Origin: an uncultured Treponema sp.
Lineage (GTDB): Bacteria; Spirochaetota; Spirochaetia; Treponematales; Treponemataceae
DNA: 58,219 nt
Assembly: GCA_947178095.1 (NCBI GenBank)
Contig: CAMWWZ010000004.1
Coordinates: forward strand, 1-58,219
Direction of reading: 5' to 3'
The notes under the pieces were generated by a model. The model had not been told where the DNA came from. It saw nothing but the letters and a program-made list of their open reading frames with translations, and searched no databases. Shown one piece after another: positions 25,051 to 33,992 of this stretch. The first letter of the stretch is position 1, and the number at the start of each line of letters is the position of its first letter. The translations under genes were made by a program, and so were the position numbers.

Positions 25051-27447
25051 ATGAAAAAGATTTCTTCGTCCAAAAACGGAAAACACATTTTTCCAAGCGT
25101 TTTTATTTTTTGCCTTTCCGTTTCGATTTGCGCTTGCAGCTTGTATTCCAATATGGAAGTGCCCGAAAAAGTTTCTATAAAATCTGACGCGAAATTTTCT
25201 GTCGCAATTGGCGAAAAGTCCGTAGACATGAACGACATATTCGGAGACTCGCTTATAGAAAGCATTTCCGACACTGGCGATGATAACAAACTCGAAGTTT
25301 TCAAATATGTGCCTGACAAAAACGACAACACTATGAAATATCTTTTGCACAGCAATATCTACAATTTCGATTTGGACATAGGCGAAATGCTTGGCGACCT
25401 GAAAATGGACGATATGCTAAACGGCGAGAAAGGAATCAATGCGGATGAAAAAATCCAAGTGCCTGCGATAAATTCGCCAGAGCCGATAGAATTTGAAAAA
25501 TTGAATGAAATCCTATCTCCTAATGTAAATACTCCAAAAGAAATTAATACGCAATGGGAGATAAAAACACTTATTGAATTTGGCAAAGTTGATTACATAA
25601 AAACCGCGGTTATCAAAAAAGATGCCACGATAGAAATAAAAGTCGCAAAGCCAGCGGGAACAGAAGACGTTACGCTTACATTAAATGAACTTAAGATTTC
25701 CGGCGCAGGACTTAATTTTAATCAAGATGATTTTAAACCTGTAACCGACGGAAATTATTTGCTTTTCCAAAGATTAGATTTTGCCAAATTGGAGGACGAG
25801 ACTAGACGAACGCTCGATTTTTCAAAAGGCGATATCAAAATAGATGGAAAAATAGATGTAACAATTGCAAAAGGCGCGAAATGCAGCGGATTGAAAACAC
25901 AAATAGATGTCAATATGAAAGAAATCGAAAAAGCCTTGGCGGATTTTTCAGATTTGGTTAATTTCAAAACCGCTAAAAACAAATTGCCCAAAAATCTGCT
26001 GAAAAGCGTGGAAAAAGTTTATTTTGGCAAAAAGAGCGGCGATTCATATTACAAGCGTGAACAGAAAGGCGAGAATGAAGCTGAAGACAAACTCTCGAAC
26101 GTAAAATCCGAAGGCTTGGGAATAAAATGCCAAATCGTGAATTCTTTGCCAGTTGGAAACAAAATTGACATTTCGATTACATCGAAGACGTTAGGCATAA
26201 ACGACAATAATCTCAAAGATAGGGAAATCCTCAGTTATGGCGATGAAAATCTCCGTACTAAAAATTGGTGCGTTTTCGATGATCTTGATTTTTCAAAATT
26301 CAATCCCGAAGATCCGCCTTCTATGGATTTTGAAATAAAGCTTTCGGACGAACAAAAATTGTACAATCTTGAATTTGGAAAGGAATATTCATTTTCGATA
26401 AAAGATTCGGAATTCGTCTTTGACTGGGATATCGCGGATGTAAAACTCGACGCACTTTCTTCGGGTGATCCTATAAAAGGCGAAAATGATTTGTCGAGTT
26501 TTTCGAAGGAAACTTTGTTCGGAGATTTGGACGGCGAATTCGGCGAGTTCATAAGAAATAACATCGAATTTGGCGATGGCATCAAGGCGTATTTTTACGC
26601 GCAAAAGCCTGCGGGCGGCCTTGATATTGGCGACATCAAACTTGGTGGAACAGTCGATATGACTTACACTTTGGATGGGAAAGCGGAAAAGGATTCTATA
26701 TTGGAACAAGGATTTGAACTTTCCTCTCCCATGAAATGGAAGCCAAATGAACAAAACGAATTCACCACAGATTTGGAAAAAAATAAGCAATATATCGGCG
26801 AATACGATATGTCGAGAATTTTGCAATCTGGCGTCAAAGAACCAAAGTTAGAATACAACCTTACAATTAGCGGCGGCAAAGAAAGTGGAGAAGCAAAAGC
26901 GACACCGATTTACAAACTTGATTTGGACAATCTTGACGAAAATTCTTCTACAAGCATATCAATCGATGCCGCGATCGTGTTTCCTTTGGAACTAAAGATA
27001 AAAAAAGGCGCGACTCTTGACATTTTGAAAGCCGCCGATTTTGACGAAGACAAAAAGGATTTGTTCGGACGCGATGAAGGCAAAAAAGAAGACTATGCCA
27101 AGTATTTGGATTATATTAGCTTTAAATATAATTTGAAGAACAATGTCATAGACGGTTTCGATTTTAAAATTGAAATTGACGACCGCCATGTTGGAAGCGA
27201 AGAATACAGCGGAATTCATGAAACATTTGACAAAGATGAAATGAAATTCAAGACCGCTCACGCGGAAAAAATATTGGAAAAATTATTCAAGCCGAAAATA
27301 TATTTGAAATTCGATGAAGAAAAAGACACGGATATTAAGATTTTGCGTTCGGGATTGGCAGGCGAAAATTCCTTTAGTTTTAGTCCTGTGGTTACTATCA
27401 AACTTAACGGCGATTCGCCAATTTGCATAAACGATATTTTGGATTAA
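25051..27447 (+). CDS. Large lipoprotein, unknown function
   Basis: The protein has 798 residues. The basic N terminus and hydrophobic stretch end in ICAC|S, a relaxed spirochaete-type lipobox (Cys29). The rest is hydrophilic, rich in Asp, Lys, Glu and Ile, with repeated short beta-like segments (for example DLDFSKFNP, LDFAKLEDE, FDLDIGEM). No catalytic motif is seen. The start is preceded by a GGGG-containing site. The next gene begins 14 bases after the stop and encodes a barrel-like protein, so the pair may form an outer-membrane complex. I do not recognise the family. Confidence 0.85.
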   Translation: MKKISSSKNGKHIFPSVFIFCLSVSICACSLYSNMEVPEKVSIKSDAKFSVAIGEKSVDMNDIFGDSLIESISDTGDDNKLEVFKYVPDKNDNTMKYLLHSNIYNFDLDIGEMLGDLKMDDMLNGEKGINADEKIQVPAINSPEPIEFEKLNEILSPNVNTPKEINTQWEIKTLIEFGKVDYIKTAVIKKDATIEIKVAKPAGTEDVTLTLNELKISGAGLNFNQDDFKPVTDGNYLLFQRLDFAKLEDETRRTLDFSKGDIKIDGKIDVTIAKGAKCSGLKTQIDVNMKEIEKALADFSDLVNFKTAKNKLPKNLLKSVEKVYFGKKSGDSYYKREQKGENEAEDKLSNVKSEGLGIKCQIVNSLPVGNKIDISITSKTLGINDNNLKDREILSYGDENLRTKNWCVFDDLDFSKFNPEDPPSMDFEIKLSDEQKLYNLEFGKEYSFSIKDSEFVFDWDIADVKLDALSSGDPIKGENDLSSFSKETLFGDLDGEFGEFIRNNIEFGDGIKAYFYAQKPAGGLDIGDIKLGGTVDMTYTLDGKAEKDSILEQGFELSSPMKWKPNEQNEFTTDLEKNKQYIGEYDMSRILQSGVKEPKLEYNLTISGGKESGEAKATPIYKLDLDNLDENSSTSISIDAAIVFPLELKIKKGATLDILKAADFDEDKKDLFGRDEGKKEDYAKYLDYISFKYNLKNNVIDGFDFKIEIDDRHVGSEEYSGIHETFDKDEMKFKTAHAEKILEKLFKPKIYLKFDEEKDTDIKILRSGLAGENSFSFSPVVTIKLNGDSPICINDILD

Positions 27448-27461
27448 ATTGGAGTTGCGAA

Positions 27462-28682
27462 ATGAAGAAAATATTTTTTGCCATTTTATTGATTTCCGCT
27501 TTTTCGACATTTGCGGAACTTTATCCGTCAAAGCGTTATGTCGAATTCGGCTTGGGCGCAGGAGCTGGTTTTTCCGAAAATCTTGCGGATGTTTCTGAAA
27601 TAATGAAAAAAGAAATCGTAATCGATTTCAACAAACTTTATTCCAGCATGAGAAAAGGATTCATTGTGACTGGAAGCGTTAATGCAGAAACATATCTTGA
27701 TTTCAATTTTAGGAATTTTGGTTTTGGAATTCATAACAAAGTCAACACTTCCGGGCGAATGAATATTTCCAGGGATTTGCTTGGAATATTTGCGAACGGA
27801 ATTCAGGCTGGCAAAAAAACTTCCGTGGATATGAATTTTTGGTTTCAAAGTTTTTTAGAAACTTCCGCGCCAGTTTATTTTAAGATTTTCAATTTCAAAG
27901 TAAAAGTCACGCCCACATATTTTGTTCCGCTGGTTTATGTTCCCGATGTTTCGGCGAATGCTTCGTTCGTGAACAATTCCGATGGAACGACAGAAGCAAA
28001 TATTAACATTCCAATCGAGATTTATACGGCTCAAAGATTCGGCACTTCCGATGATTCAGACACAGTTTTCATCGATGATTATTATATTACTGATGTGCTG
28101 AAAAACGGCGGCTTTGATTTGGGAGTGCTTGTCGAATATCCGTTCACACGAAAGCTTGATTTGGGCGCATACGCGAACATTCCGATTGTGCCGGGCCGAC
28201 TTAAAGGAAAGCTTTCATCTTCCTTAAGGGAATCCGTAAAAATGCCTTCGCTCATCGATTTCGACGATGACAAAATTGAGACCGATTATGAAATGAGCGA
28301 TTTTGAATATACCGAAGATTTGTATTATGTGAATCGCCCGCTCAGGTTCGGCGCGGAAATCGCGTATCGTCCGTGGCGGAATTGGCTGACGTTGCGCGCC
28401 AAGGCTGGACTCGCATTCCGAAATCCGTTTGGAAAAGATTTCAACTTGCGAAGTTTTTATCCTGAATATGATTTTGGTGTGGACTTGGTTTTGTTCTATG
28501 TTTTGGGCTTGAGCCTCCACACCGAATATACGCAACAAATTTTCGCGCATACTTTCCAGCTGATGCTAAACGCGCGTGTATTTGAACTCGACGTTTCCGC
28601 CGGCTTGTGCAACAGCGATTTCACAAAATCGTTTAGAATGCAAGGCGCGCGCGCGGCGGTCGCGGTGAAATTCGGATTCTAA
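27462..28682 (+). CDS. Outer-membrane beta-barrel protein (DUF5723-like), partner of lipoprotein
   Basis: The protein has 406 residues from the ATG at 27462, which has GGAG seven bases upstream. The earlier in-frame ATG at 27423 lies inside the preceding gene. The signal peptide ends FSTFA|EL. Alternating hydrophobic strands run through the protein, which ends in AAVAVKFGF with a C-terminal Phe, typical of BAM-assembled barrels. It is co-transcribed with the lipoprotein (14-base gap). The DUF5723 label is a guess from general pattern. The barrel call is firmer than the family name. Confidence 0.8.
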   Translation: MKKIFFAILLISAFSTFAELYPSKRYVEFGLGAGAGFSENLADVSEIMKKEIVIDFNKLYSSMRKGFIVTGSVNAETYLDFNFRNFGFGIHNKVNTSGRMNISRDLLGIFANGIQAGKKTSVDMNFWFQSFLETSAPVYFKIFNFKVKVTPTYFVPLVYVPDVSANASFVNNSDGTTEANINIPIEIYTAQRFGTSDDSDTVFIDDYYITDVLKNGGFDLGVLVEYPFTRKLDLGAYANIPIVPGRLKGKLSSSLRESVKMPSLIDFDDDKIETDYEMSDFEYTEDLYYVNRPLRFGAEIAYRPWRNWLTLRAKAGLAFRNPFGKDFNLRSFYPEYDFGVDLVLFYVLGLSLHTEYTQQIFAHTFQLMLNARVFELDVSAGLCNSDFTKSFRMQGARAAVAVKFGF

Positions 28683-28722
28683 TTAAAAGCCGAGTTTTGA
28701 AAATAAAAATACTTTTTCTCAA

Positions 28723-28751
28723 TTGACGCAAATGCGTTTTTCGGCTAGAAT
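28723..28751 (+). promoter_or_regulatory. nfnAB promoter
   Basis: TTGACG (28723-28728), a 17-base spacer and TAGAAT (28746-28751). The leader of about 33 bases ends in AGAGGTGG before the ATG at 28791. Confidence 0.75.
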
Positions 28752-28790
28752 TATATCGTCATATTTATTTCAAAAAATAGAGGTGGAAAT

Positions 28791-29627
28791 ATGAACAAGA
28801 TTTTAGAAAAACGCCAGCTTTCCGAAGCTGTGTTTCTGCTGAAATTCCACGCGCCCGACATCGCGAGGAATCGCAAGGCCGGACAGTTTTTGATTGTGCA
28901 GGTGGATCAGGATTTGGGCGAACGCATTCCTCTCACGATTGCCGACGCGAACGCGGAAGAAGGCTGGGTCGCTATCGCGTTCCAGCCAGTCGGCGCGTCC
29001 ACCTACAAGCTTTCGCAGTTGAAAGAAGGCGACTATTTGGGCGGCGTTCTCGGTCCGCTCGGAGTTCCCAGCGAAATTAAAAAATTCGACGCGCCCGTGG
29101 TTTGCGTGGGCGGCGGATTCGGCACGGCTCCGCTTTATCCGATCGTTCAGGCTTTGAAAGAAGTCGGCAACAAAGTGATTTTGATTGAAGGCGCGCGCAC
29201 GAAGGATTTGCTGATTTTCGTTGACGAAATGAAAGCCGTTTGCGACGAAGTCATCATCACCACGGACGACGGCAGCGCGGGCGAAAAAGGCGTCACCACG
29301 ATTCCGCTCGAGCGGCTTTGCCAAAGCGAAGTTCCGCCGGCGCAAGTCATCGCAATCGGCCCTCCAATTATGATGAAATTCTGCTGCCAATGCACGGCGA
29401 AATACAATGTTCCGACGGTCGTTTCGCTCAACACGATTATGATTGACGGAACTGGAATGTGCGGCGGCTGCCGAGTGAACGTGGGCGGCAAGACGAAATT
29501 CGTTTGCGTGGACGGACCTGATTTTGACGGTCACCAAGTGGATTGGGACAATATGATGATGCGAATGAAGGCTTTCAAGCCGCAGGAAACGGAAGCGTTC
29601 CACAAATGCAAAATCGGAATCAATTAG
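28791..29627 (+). CDS. nfnA: NADH-dependent ferredoxin:NADP oxidoreductase, FAD/[2Fe-2S] subunit
   Basis: The protein has 278 residues. An N-terminal FAD-binding barrel has the flavin motif RIPLTIAD (about 45-52). An NAD-binding domain follows (VCVGGGFGTAPLYPI at about 104). A C-terminal [2Fe-2S] loop has MCGGCRVNVGG and a later FVCVDGP Cys. In NfnAB, electron bifurcation couples NADPH oxidation to reduction of ferredoxin and NAD, or the reverse. The close relative is PyrK-type electron-transfer subunits. The adjacent gene 20 bases downstream is the matching large subunit, which supports Nfn over PyrK. Confidence 0.86.
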   Translation: MNKILEKRQLSEAVFLLKFHAPDIARNRKAGQFLIVQVDQDLGERIPLTIADANAEEGWVAIAFQPVGASTYKLSQLKEGDYLGGVLGPLGVPSEIKKFDAPVVCVGGGFGTAPLYPIVQALKEVGNKVILIEGARTKDLLIFVDEMKAVCDEVIITTDDGSAGEKGVTTIPLERLCQSEVPPAQVIAIGPPIMMKFCCQCTAKYNVPTVVSLNTIMIDGTGMCGGCRVNVGGKTKFVCVDGPDFDGHQVDWDNMMMRMKAFKPQETEAFHKCKIGIN

Positions 29628-29646
29628 AGTAATCAAGGCGGAAATT

Positions 29647-31140
29647 ATGACAAGCGAAAAATTGGCTGAAACGGCAAAAATCGAATACGAGAAAATCAAG
29701 GATAAAATCGCGGCGGGCACGCTTTCGCCCAAAGACAGAATGGCGATTCCCGCGCAGGAAATGCCTGTGGGCGAACCGAAAACTCGCGCGCGTCAAATGA
29801 CGGAAGTCGCGTTGGGTTACACCAGCGAACAAGCCATCATCGAGGCGAACCGCTGCCTTCAATGCAAAAACCAGCCTTGCGTTTTGGGCTGCCCGGTGAA
29901 CGTTCAGATTCCGAGATTCGTGGCTCAAGTCGCGCTTGGAAAATTCAAGGAAGCCGCCGACATCATCAAAGAAACGAATTTGCTTCCTGCAATTTGCGGG
30001 CGAGTTTGTCCGCAGGAAAAGCAGTGCCAAGGCGCGTGCACCGTCGGCAAGGCGAACAAATCTCCTGAACTCGCAGTGAGCATCGGCCGTTTGGAACGTT
30101 TCGTCGCCGATTACGAGCGCGCGCAAAATCTTGCCTCGCTTCCGAAAATCGCCGCCGAAACTGGAAAGCGCGTCGCCGTGATTGGCTCAGGCCCTGCCGG
30201 TCTTACGGTCGCAGCCGATTGTCGCCGCGCCGGACACGATGTCACGGTTTTCGAAGTTTTGCACAAAGCGGGCGGCGTTATGGTTTATGGAATTCCCGAA
30301 TTCCGTTTGCCAAAATCCATTGTCGCGGACGAAGTGGAAAATCTCAAAAAAATGGGCGTGAAATTCGAAATGAATTTCTTGGCAGGACGAACGGCTTCGC
30401 TCGAACAAATTCTTTGCGAAAAAAAATTCGACGCGGCGTTCGTCGGAACTGGCGCGGGCTTGCCAAAATTCTTCAACATTCCCGGCGAAAATTTCATCGG
30501 AGTTTTCAGCGCGAACGAATATCTCACCCGCGCGAATTTGATGAAAGCCTATCAAAAAGGCATCGCCGACACTCCTTACTATGACGCAAAAACCGTCGTG
30601 GTTTGCGGAGGCGGAAATGTCGCGATGGACGCGGCTCGAATGGCGTTGCGTTTGGGCGCGGAAAAAGTTTATGTCATTTATCGGCGCACTCGAAACGAAA
30701 TGCCTGCGCGAAAAGAAGAAGTTGACCATGCGGAGGAAGAAGGCGTGGAATTCCGATTTTTGGAAAATCCAGTCGAAATTCTTGGAAACGCGGAGGACGG
30801 AAAAGTCACGGCGATTCGCGCTTTGAAATACGAACTCGGCGAAGTTGACGCTTCGGGCCGCCGCCGCCCTGTGGAAATAAAAGGCAGCGAGCACGACATT
30901 CCTTGCGATGCCGTAATCGTGGCTTTGGGCAACAATTCAAATCCGCTCATTCCGCGAACGACTTCGCAAATCAAAACCGATGATCGCGGCCACATTATCG
31001 TGAACGAAAACCAAGCCACGAGCATGCCGCGAGTGTGGGCGGGCGGCGACATCGTTTTGGGCGCGGCAACGGTAATTCTCGCGATGGGCGAAGGCAGAAA
31101 AGCCGCCGCAAGTATCAATGAATTCCTTGCCGGAAAATGA
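29647..31140 (+). CDS. nfnB: NADPH-dependent oxidoreductase subunit (GltD-like/NfnB)
   Basis: The protein has 497 residues. N-terminal Cys clusters bind two [4Fe-4S] centres (CLQCKNQPCVLGCPV and CGRVCPQEKQCQGAC, about 75-135). A FAD site follows (VIGSGPAGLTVAADC at about 180), then an NADPH site (VVCGGGNVAMDAARMA at about 320), and GGDIVLGAATVILAMG near the C terminus completes the FAD fold. It also resembles the small chain of glutamate synthase, but no large GltB chain is nearby and it directly follows nfnA. It starts at 29647 with AAGGCGG upstream. Confidence 0.88.
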   Translation: MTSEKLAETAKIEYEKIKDKIAAGTLSPKDRMAIPAQEMPVGEPKTRARQMTEVALGYTSEQAIIEANRCLQCKNQPCVLGCPVNVQIPRFVAQVALGKFKEAADIIKETNLLPAICGRVCPQEKQCQGACTVGKANKSPELAVSIGRLERFVADYERAQNLASLPKIAAETGKRVAVIGSGPAGLTVAADCRRAGHDVTVFEVLHKAGGVMVYGIPEFRLPKSIVADEVENLKKMGVKFEMNFLAGRTASLEQILCEKKFDAAFVGTGAGLPKFFNIPGENFIGVFSANEYLTRANLMKAYQKGIADTPYYDAKTVVVCGGGNVAMDAARMALRLGAEKVYVIYRRTRNEMPARKEEVDHAEEEGVEFRFLENPVEILGNAEDGKVTAIRALKYELGEVDASGRRRPVEIKGSEHDIPCDAVIVALGNNSNPLIPRTTSQIKTDDRGHIIVNENQATSMPRVWAGGDIVLGAATVILAMGEGRKAAASINEFLAGK

Positions 31141-31152
31141 TAAGTCGAAATT

Positions 31153-31878
31153 ATGGACGCAGTTAAAAATTTAGTTGAGTATTACGATGAACTTTTTCCA
31201 GTTTCGGACGCTCAAAGAATTTTTTTCGAAAGTTACATTTCGCAATTCTCCGCGCCGGCGAAATTCCTGAGCATTGGATGCGGCACAGGAATTTTCGAGC
31301 ACCGGCTTGCAAAGGACGCAATCGACGTTACGGCAATCGAAGCGATCCGCGAGCTTTTGGATTCCGCTACGCGCCGCTATCGAAATCAATTGATGTCCTT
31401 GCGATATTTCCAAATGTCCACGCTGGAAATGACGAAATTTTTGGGCAAGAAATTCTACAACATAATTTCCTGCCTGAACAGCCGAATAGCATTCATCCAC
31501 AAAAAAGAATTTTTGAAAAAATTTTTTTCGGATTGCAAGGAATTGCTTTCGGAAAACGGAATCGTAATTTTGAGCCTGGAAAATTTCGAAAAATTCCGCG
31601 CCGAGCCAAAGGCGATTTTGCCGGCACGAAAAAGCATCCGAATCACTTACAAAAGCCAAATCACGAAAAACGCGCAAGGCACATTTTTAGAAAGCCGATT
31701 GGAAAACGAAAACAAAAGCCTGCCAGTTTACGAGCGCGCCCCGATTTATCCTTTGCAAAAAAGCGAAATCGCCGAATTCGCAAAAGAAGCCGGATTCAAG
31801 AAAATCGAATTTTTTTCGAACTTCGAAAAAAATTCGTTCTCCGAAAATTCAGATTATCTGCTCGCGGTGATTAGATAA
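31153..31878 (+). CDS. Class I SAM-dependent methyltransferase
   Basis: The protein has 241 residues. The SAM-binding motif I is FLSIGCGTGIFEHRLA (about 38-53), followed by an acidic motif (VTAIEA) at the end of strand 2. It begins 12 bases after nfnB with no evident Shine-Dalgarno, so it is the third gene of that operon. The substrate (small molecule, protein or quinone) cannot be inferred. Confidence 0.85.
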   Translation: MDAVKNLVEYYDELFPVSDAQRIFFESYISQFSAPAKFLSIGCGTGIFEHRLAKDAIDVTAIEAIRELLDSATRRYRNQLMSLRYFQMSTLEMTKFLGKKFYNIISCLNSRIAFIHKKEFLKKFFSDCKELLSENGIVILSLENFEKFRAEPKAILPARKSIRITYKSQITKNAQGTFLESRLENENKSLPVYERAPIYPLQKSEIAEFAKEAGFKKIEFFSNFEKNSFSENSDYLLAVIR

Positions 31879-31989
31879 AAATTGTGCGCGTGCGAAATTC
31901 GAAATTTTCCGCCGCGAGTTTTTTCAAGCAAAGCGCAATCTTGCATCGCGTCGCAAAACAATGCTTATGAATTTAAAACTCACGGCATT

Positions 31990-32029
31990 TTCAAGCGGTA
32001 AAAAAGTTTCAATTTTTTTATCGCTTGAA
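31990..32029. terminator. Bidirectional terminator
   Basis: The arms 31990-32005 and 32014-32029 form a 16-bp stem with one G-T pair, including a run of A/T at its top. It serves the converging operon (+) and YegP-like gene (-). Confidence 0.7.
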
Positions 32030-32038
32030 TTTAAGGAA

Positions 32039-32482
32039 TTATTTTTTCGCGCTTTTCGCGGCGGGCTTTGCGGGCTTCTTTGTCGCAGCTTTTTTCGCCG
32101 CCGGCTTTTTTTCTGCCAACGAAGTGTCCACAATGTCCGAGGTTGCGTTGTTCTGAATTGACATGATTCCAGATTTACAAGCCTGCAATGTGGTGTAGCC
32201 TTCGCCCCACACGATATTGTTTCCATTGGAAGCAATCAAGCGGAAACGATATTCCTTTTTTCTGTCTTGGTAGACTTCGTATTTCGGCTTTTTTTCTTCG
32301 GTGTAGCCTTTTACGGTTTGGTCTTCGATCGGCGATTTTGCGATTCGTTGCAGGCTTGCGATGGCCTTTTTGCAACCAACTTTCGTCGTGTATGATTGCG
32401 AAGTGCAAATCACTTGTCCGTTCGACGCTTCAAGGTTGAATTTAAAGCCGGCCTTTGTTTTTGCAATGACGTACTTTCCCAT
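32039..32482 (-). CDS. YegP-like protein with two DUF1508 repeats and Lys/Ala tail
   Basis: The protein has 147 residues. Two related repeats cover about 1-57 (KAGFKFNLEASNGQVI, SYTTKVGCKKAIASL) and 65-118 (EYRFRLIASNGNNIVWGEGY, LQACKSGIMSI). A C-terminal 25-residue tail of Lys, Ala and Pro, resembling histone-like tails, follows. YegP proteins have no settled function. The tail hints at nucleic-acid or acidic-surface contact. The ATG at 32482 has AAGGAG upstream. Confidence 0.88.
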   Translation of the reverse strand: MGKYVIAKTKAGFKFNLEASNGQVICTSQSYTTKVGCKKAIASLQRIAKSPIEDQTVKGYTEEKKPKYEVYQDRKKEYRFRLIASNGNNIVWGEGYTTLQACKSGIMSIQNNATSDIVDTSLAEKKPAAKKAATKKPAKPAAKSAKK

Positions 32483-32517
32483 TGTTTTACTCCTTGTTGT
32501 GGAATGACGTATATTTA

Positions 32518-32546
32518 ATTATAAAACGGTTTTTAAAATAATGCAA
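32518..32546 (-). promoter_or_regulatory. Promoter of YegP-like gene
   Basis: TTGCAT (32546-32541), a 17-base spacer and TATAAT (32523-32518) on the minus strand. Confidence 0.65.
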
Positions 32547-32610
32547 ATAAATTCTTAATTATTTTTTGACAGCAGGTCGAAACCATTGCGATGTATTTCT
32601 GGCGCGAATT

Positions 32611-33723
32611 TTAAACGTTAATTTTTTCCAATACGAACAAATATTCATGGACGTGAATCGGGCGGTTTTTCAAATTGCGGCTTCCGCGAAATGTGTTGTA
32701 CGGAATTTGAACGGTCTTGATTTTGCCATATTTTTTTAGCATAGAACGCATCTCGTCAAATCCGATGAAGCCTTCAGAATTGTAGGATACGATTATGAAT
32801 TTTGCATGGGCGAAAGAAATTATTTGTTCCAAAGAATCGAGCGCGAAGCGAGCCTTGTTGAACGAAGAACGATTCCAATCTTGCGTGATTCCCGAAACGC
32901 GGCTCACTTCCACGTCGAGGCGATTTTTTAAAATCAAGTTCAGCATAAAATAATTCGAACCGTAAGGATGCTGATTGTAAGGAGGATCCAAATAAAGCGC
33001 GTCGATGTTCCGCAAATCTTGCGCGAGATTTATGGCGTTTTCTTTGCACACTTGAACTTTGCAATTGAAATTACTGAAAATCGGCTCTCGCAATTCGATT
33101 GTGCCGAGAATGCGCGAAAGGGCTTGTTTTCTAGCCGCGCCGAAACATCCGATTCCCGTATTTTTGTCTTTGTAAAATCCTTTGAAAACGCCGCTCGTGT
33201 TCACATGAATCGAGGCTTCCGTGATGAGCGGCGCAAGGAAAAATTTTTTCATTTTTTCATCAATCACGACTTCATCGATCAACGCGCGATAAGTGTCGAG
33301 CAGAAGAGCATTTTGTCGCGTATAGAAAACGCGCTCATTTTTTTGAATGCGCTCGTCGTTCTGCGGCGCGTAATTTTTCGCTATGATGCCTTCAATTTTT
33401 TTTGCCGCGCAATTTGCTTCTATTGTTTTTTTGTATTCGCCATATTGCGCCGCCGGAAAATCTTTTTTGTCCGTGAGATAACATTCATTTATCACGCGCG
33501 AATATTCTTCCAAATCATTTACGATTAGTTTTGCGCTGTGCCGCTTGAGCATTCGCGCGACGATCCCAGAACCTGAAAATAAATCCGCGCAGACAATTTT
33601 TCTTTTGCCCAATGCGGCTTTTACAAGCTCGATTTCACGCTCAATGTCTTTTAGCAAGAGTCGCTTGTTTCCTATGTAAGTGATAATTTGCGTGGACAAA
33701 AACTCTTGATTTTCTTCTTTCAT
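32611..33723 (-). CDS. D12-class DNA adenine methyltransferase
   Basis: The protein has 370 residues. The Dam-like order of motifs is: TYIGNKRLLL near the N terminus (SAM binding), a DLFSGSGIVARML segment at about 45-60, and the catalytic DPPYNQHPYG at about 245. Such enzymes methylate adenine N6 and are found both as solitary methylases and with restriction enzymes. No nuclease gene is next to it, so a solitary role is more likely. The recognition site is not readable. No clear Shine-Dalgarno precedes the ATG at 33723, and the start could be leaderless, but the -10 candidate is poor. Confidence 0.88.
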   Translation of the reverse strand: MKEENQEFLSTQIITYIGNKRLLLKDIEREIELVKAALGKRKIVCADLFSGSGIVARMLKRHSAKLIVNDLEEYSRVINECYLTDKKDFPAAQYGEYKKTIEANCAAKKIEGIIAKNYAPQNDERIQKNERVFYTRQNALLLDTYRALIDEVVIDEKMKKFFLAPLITEASIHVNTSGVFKGFYKDKNTGIGCFGAARKQALSRILGTIELREPIFSNFNCKVQVCKENAINLAQDLRNIDALYLDPPYNQHPYGSNYFMLNLILKNRLDVEVSRVSGITQDWNRSSFNKARFALDSLEQIISFAHAKFIIVSYNSEGFIGFDEMRSMLKKYGKIKTVQIPYNTFRGSRNLKNRPIHVHEYLFVLEKINV

Positions 33724-33846
33724 AAATTTTGTATCGCAAATATTTTACTTTACAATTTTTTGTTTGTCTAGTATGCTGACGCTTGCGCCACAGAATTCTT
33801 TGCGCCCATGCCTTGCAATTTCCTTTGCAAATAAATCTTGCGCCAC

Positions 33847-33875
33847 TTGACAAAATCTTTAGTTTTTGCTATTCT
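33847..33875 (+). promoter_or_regulatory. tRNA-Cys promoter
   Basis: TTGACA (33847-33852), a 17-base spacer and TATTCT (33870-33875), about 8 bases before the mature tRNA. Confidence 0.8.
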
Positions 33876-33883
33876 GTCAATAT

Positions 33884-33955
33884 GGAGTCTTACCCAAGTG
33901 GTAAGGGACAGGTCTGCAAAACCTCTATGCAGCGGTTCGATTCCGCTAGACTCCT
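33884..33955 (+). tRNA. tRNA-Cys (anticodon GCA)
   Basis: The acceptor stem GGAGTCT (33884-33890) pairs with AGACTCC (33948-33954), with discriminator T. The D stem is CCC/GGG. The anticodon loop CTGCAAA gives GCA. The T arm is AGCGG-TTCGATT-CCGCT. CCA is not encoded. The outer pair of the anticodon stem is a C-C mismatch. Confidence 0.95.
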
Positions 33956-33958
33956 AAA

Positions 33959-33988
33959 AGCGGCTTGCATTGCAAGTCGCTTTTTTTT
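33959..33988. terminator. Terminator after tRNA-Cys
   Basis: AGCGGCTTGC-ATT-GCAAGTCGCT, then eight T. It follows the tRNA and lies 5 bases from the stop of the convergent MltD-like gene. Confidence 0.9.
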
Positions 33989-33992
33989 GACA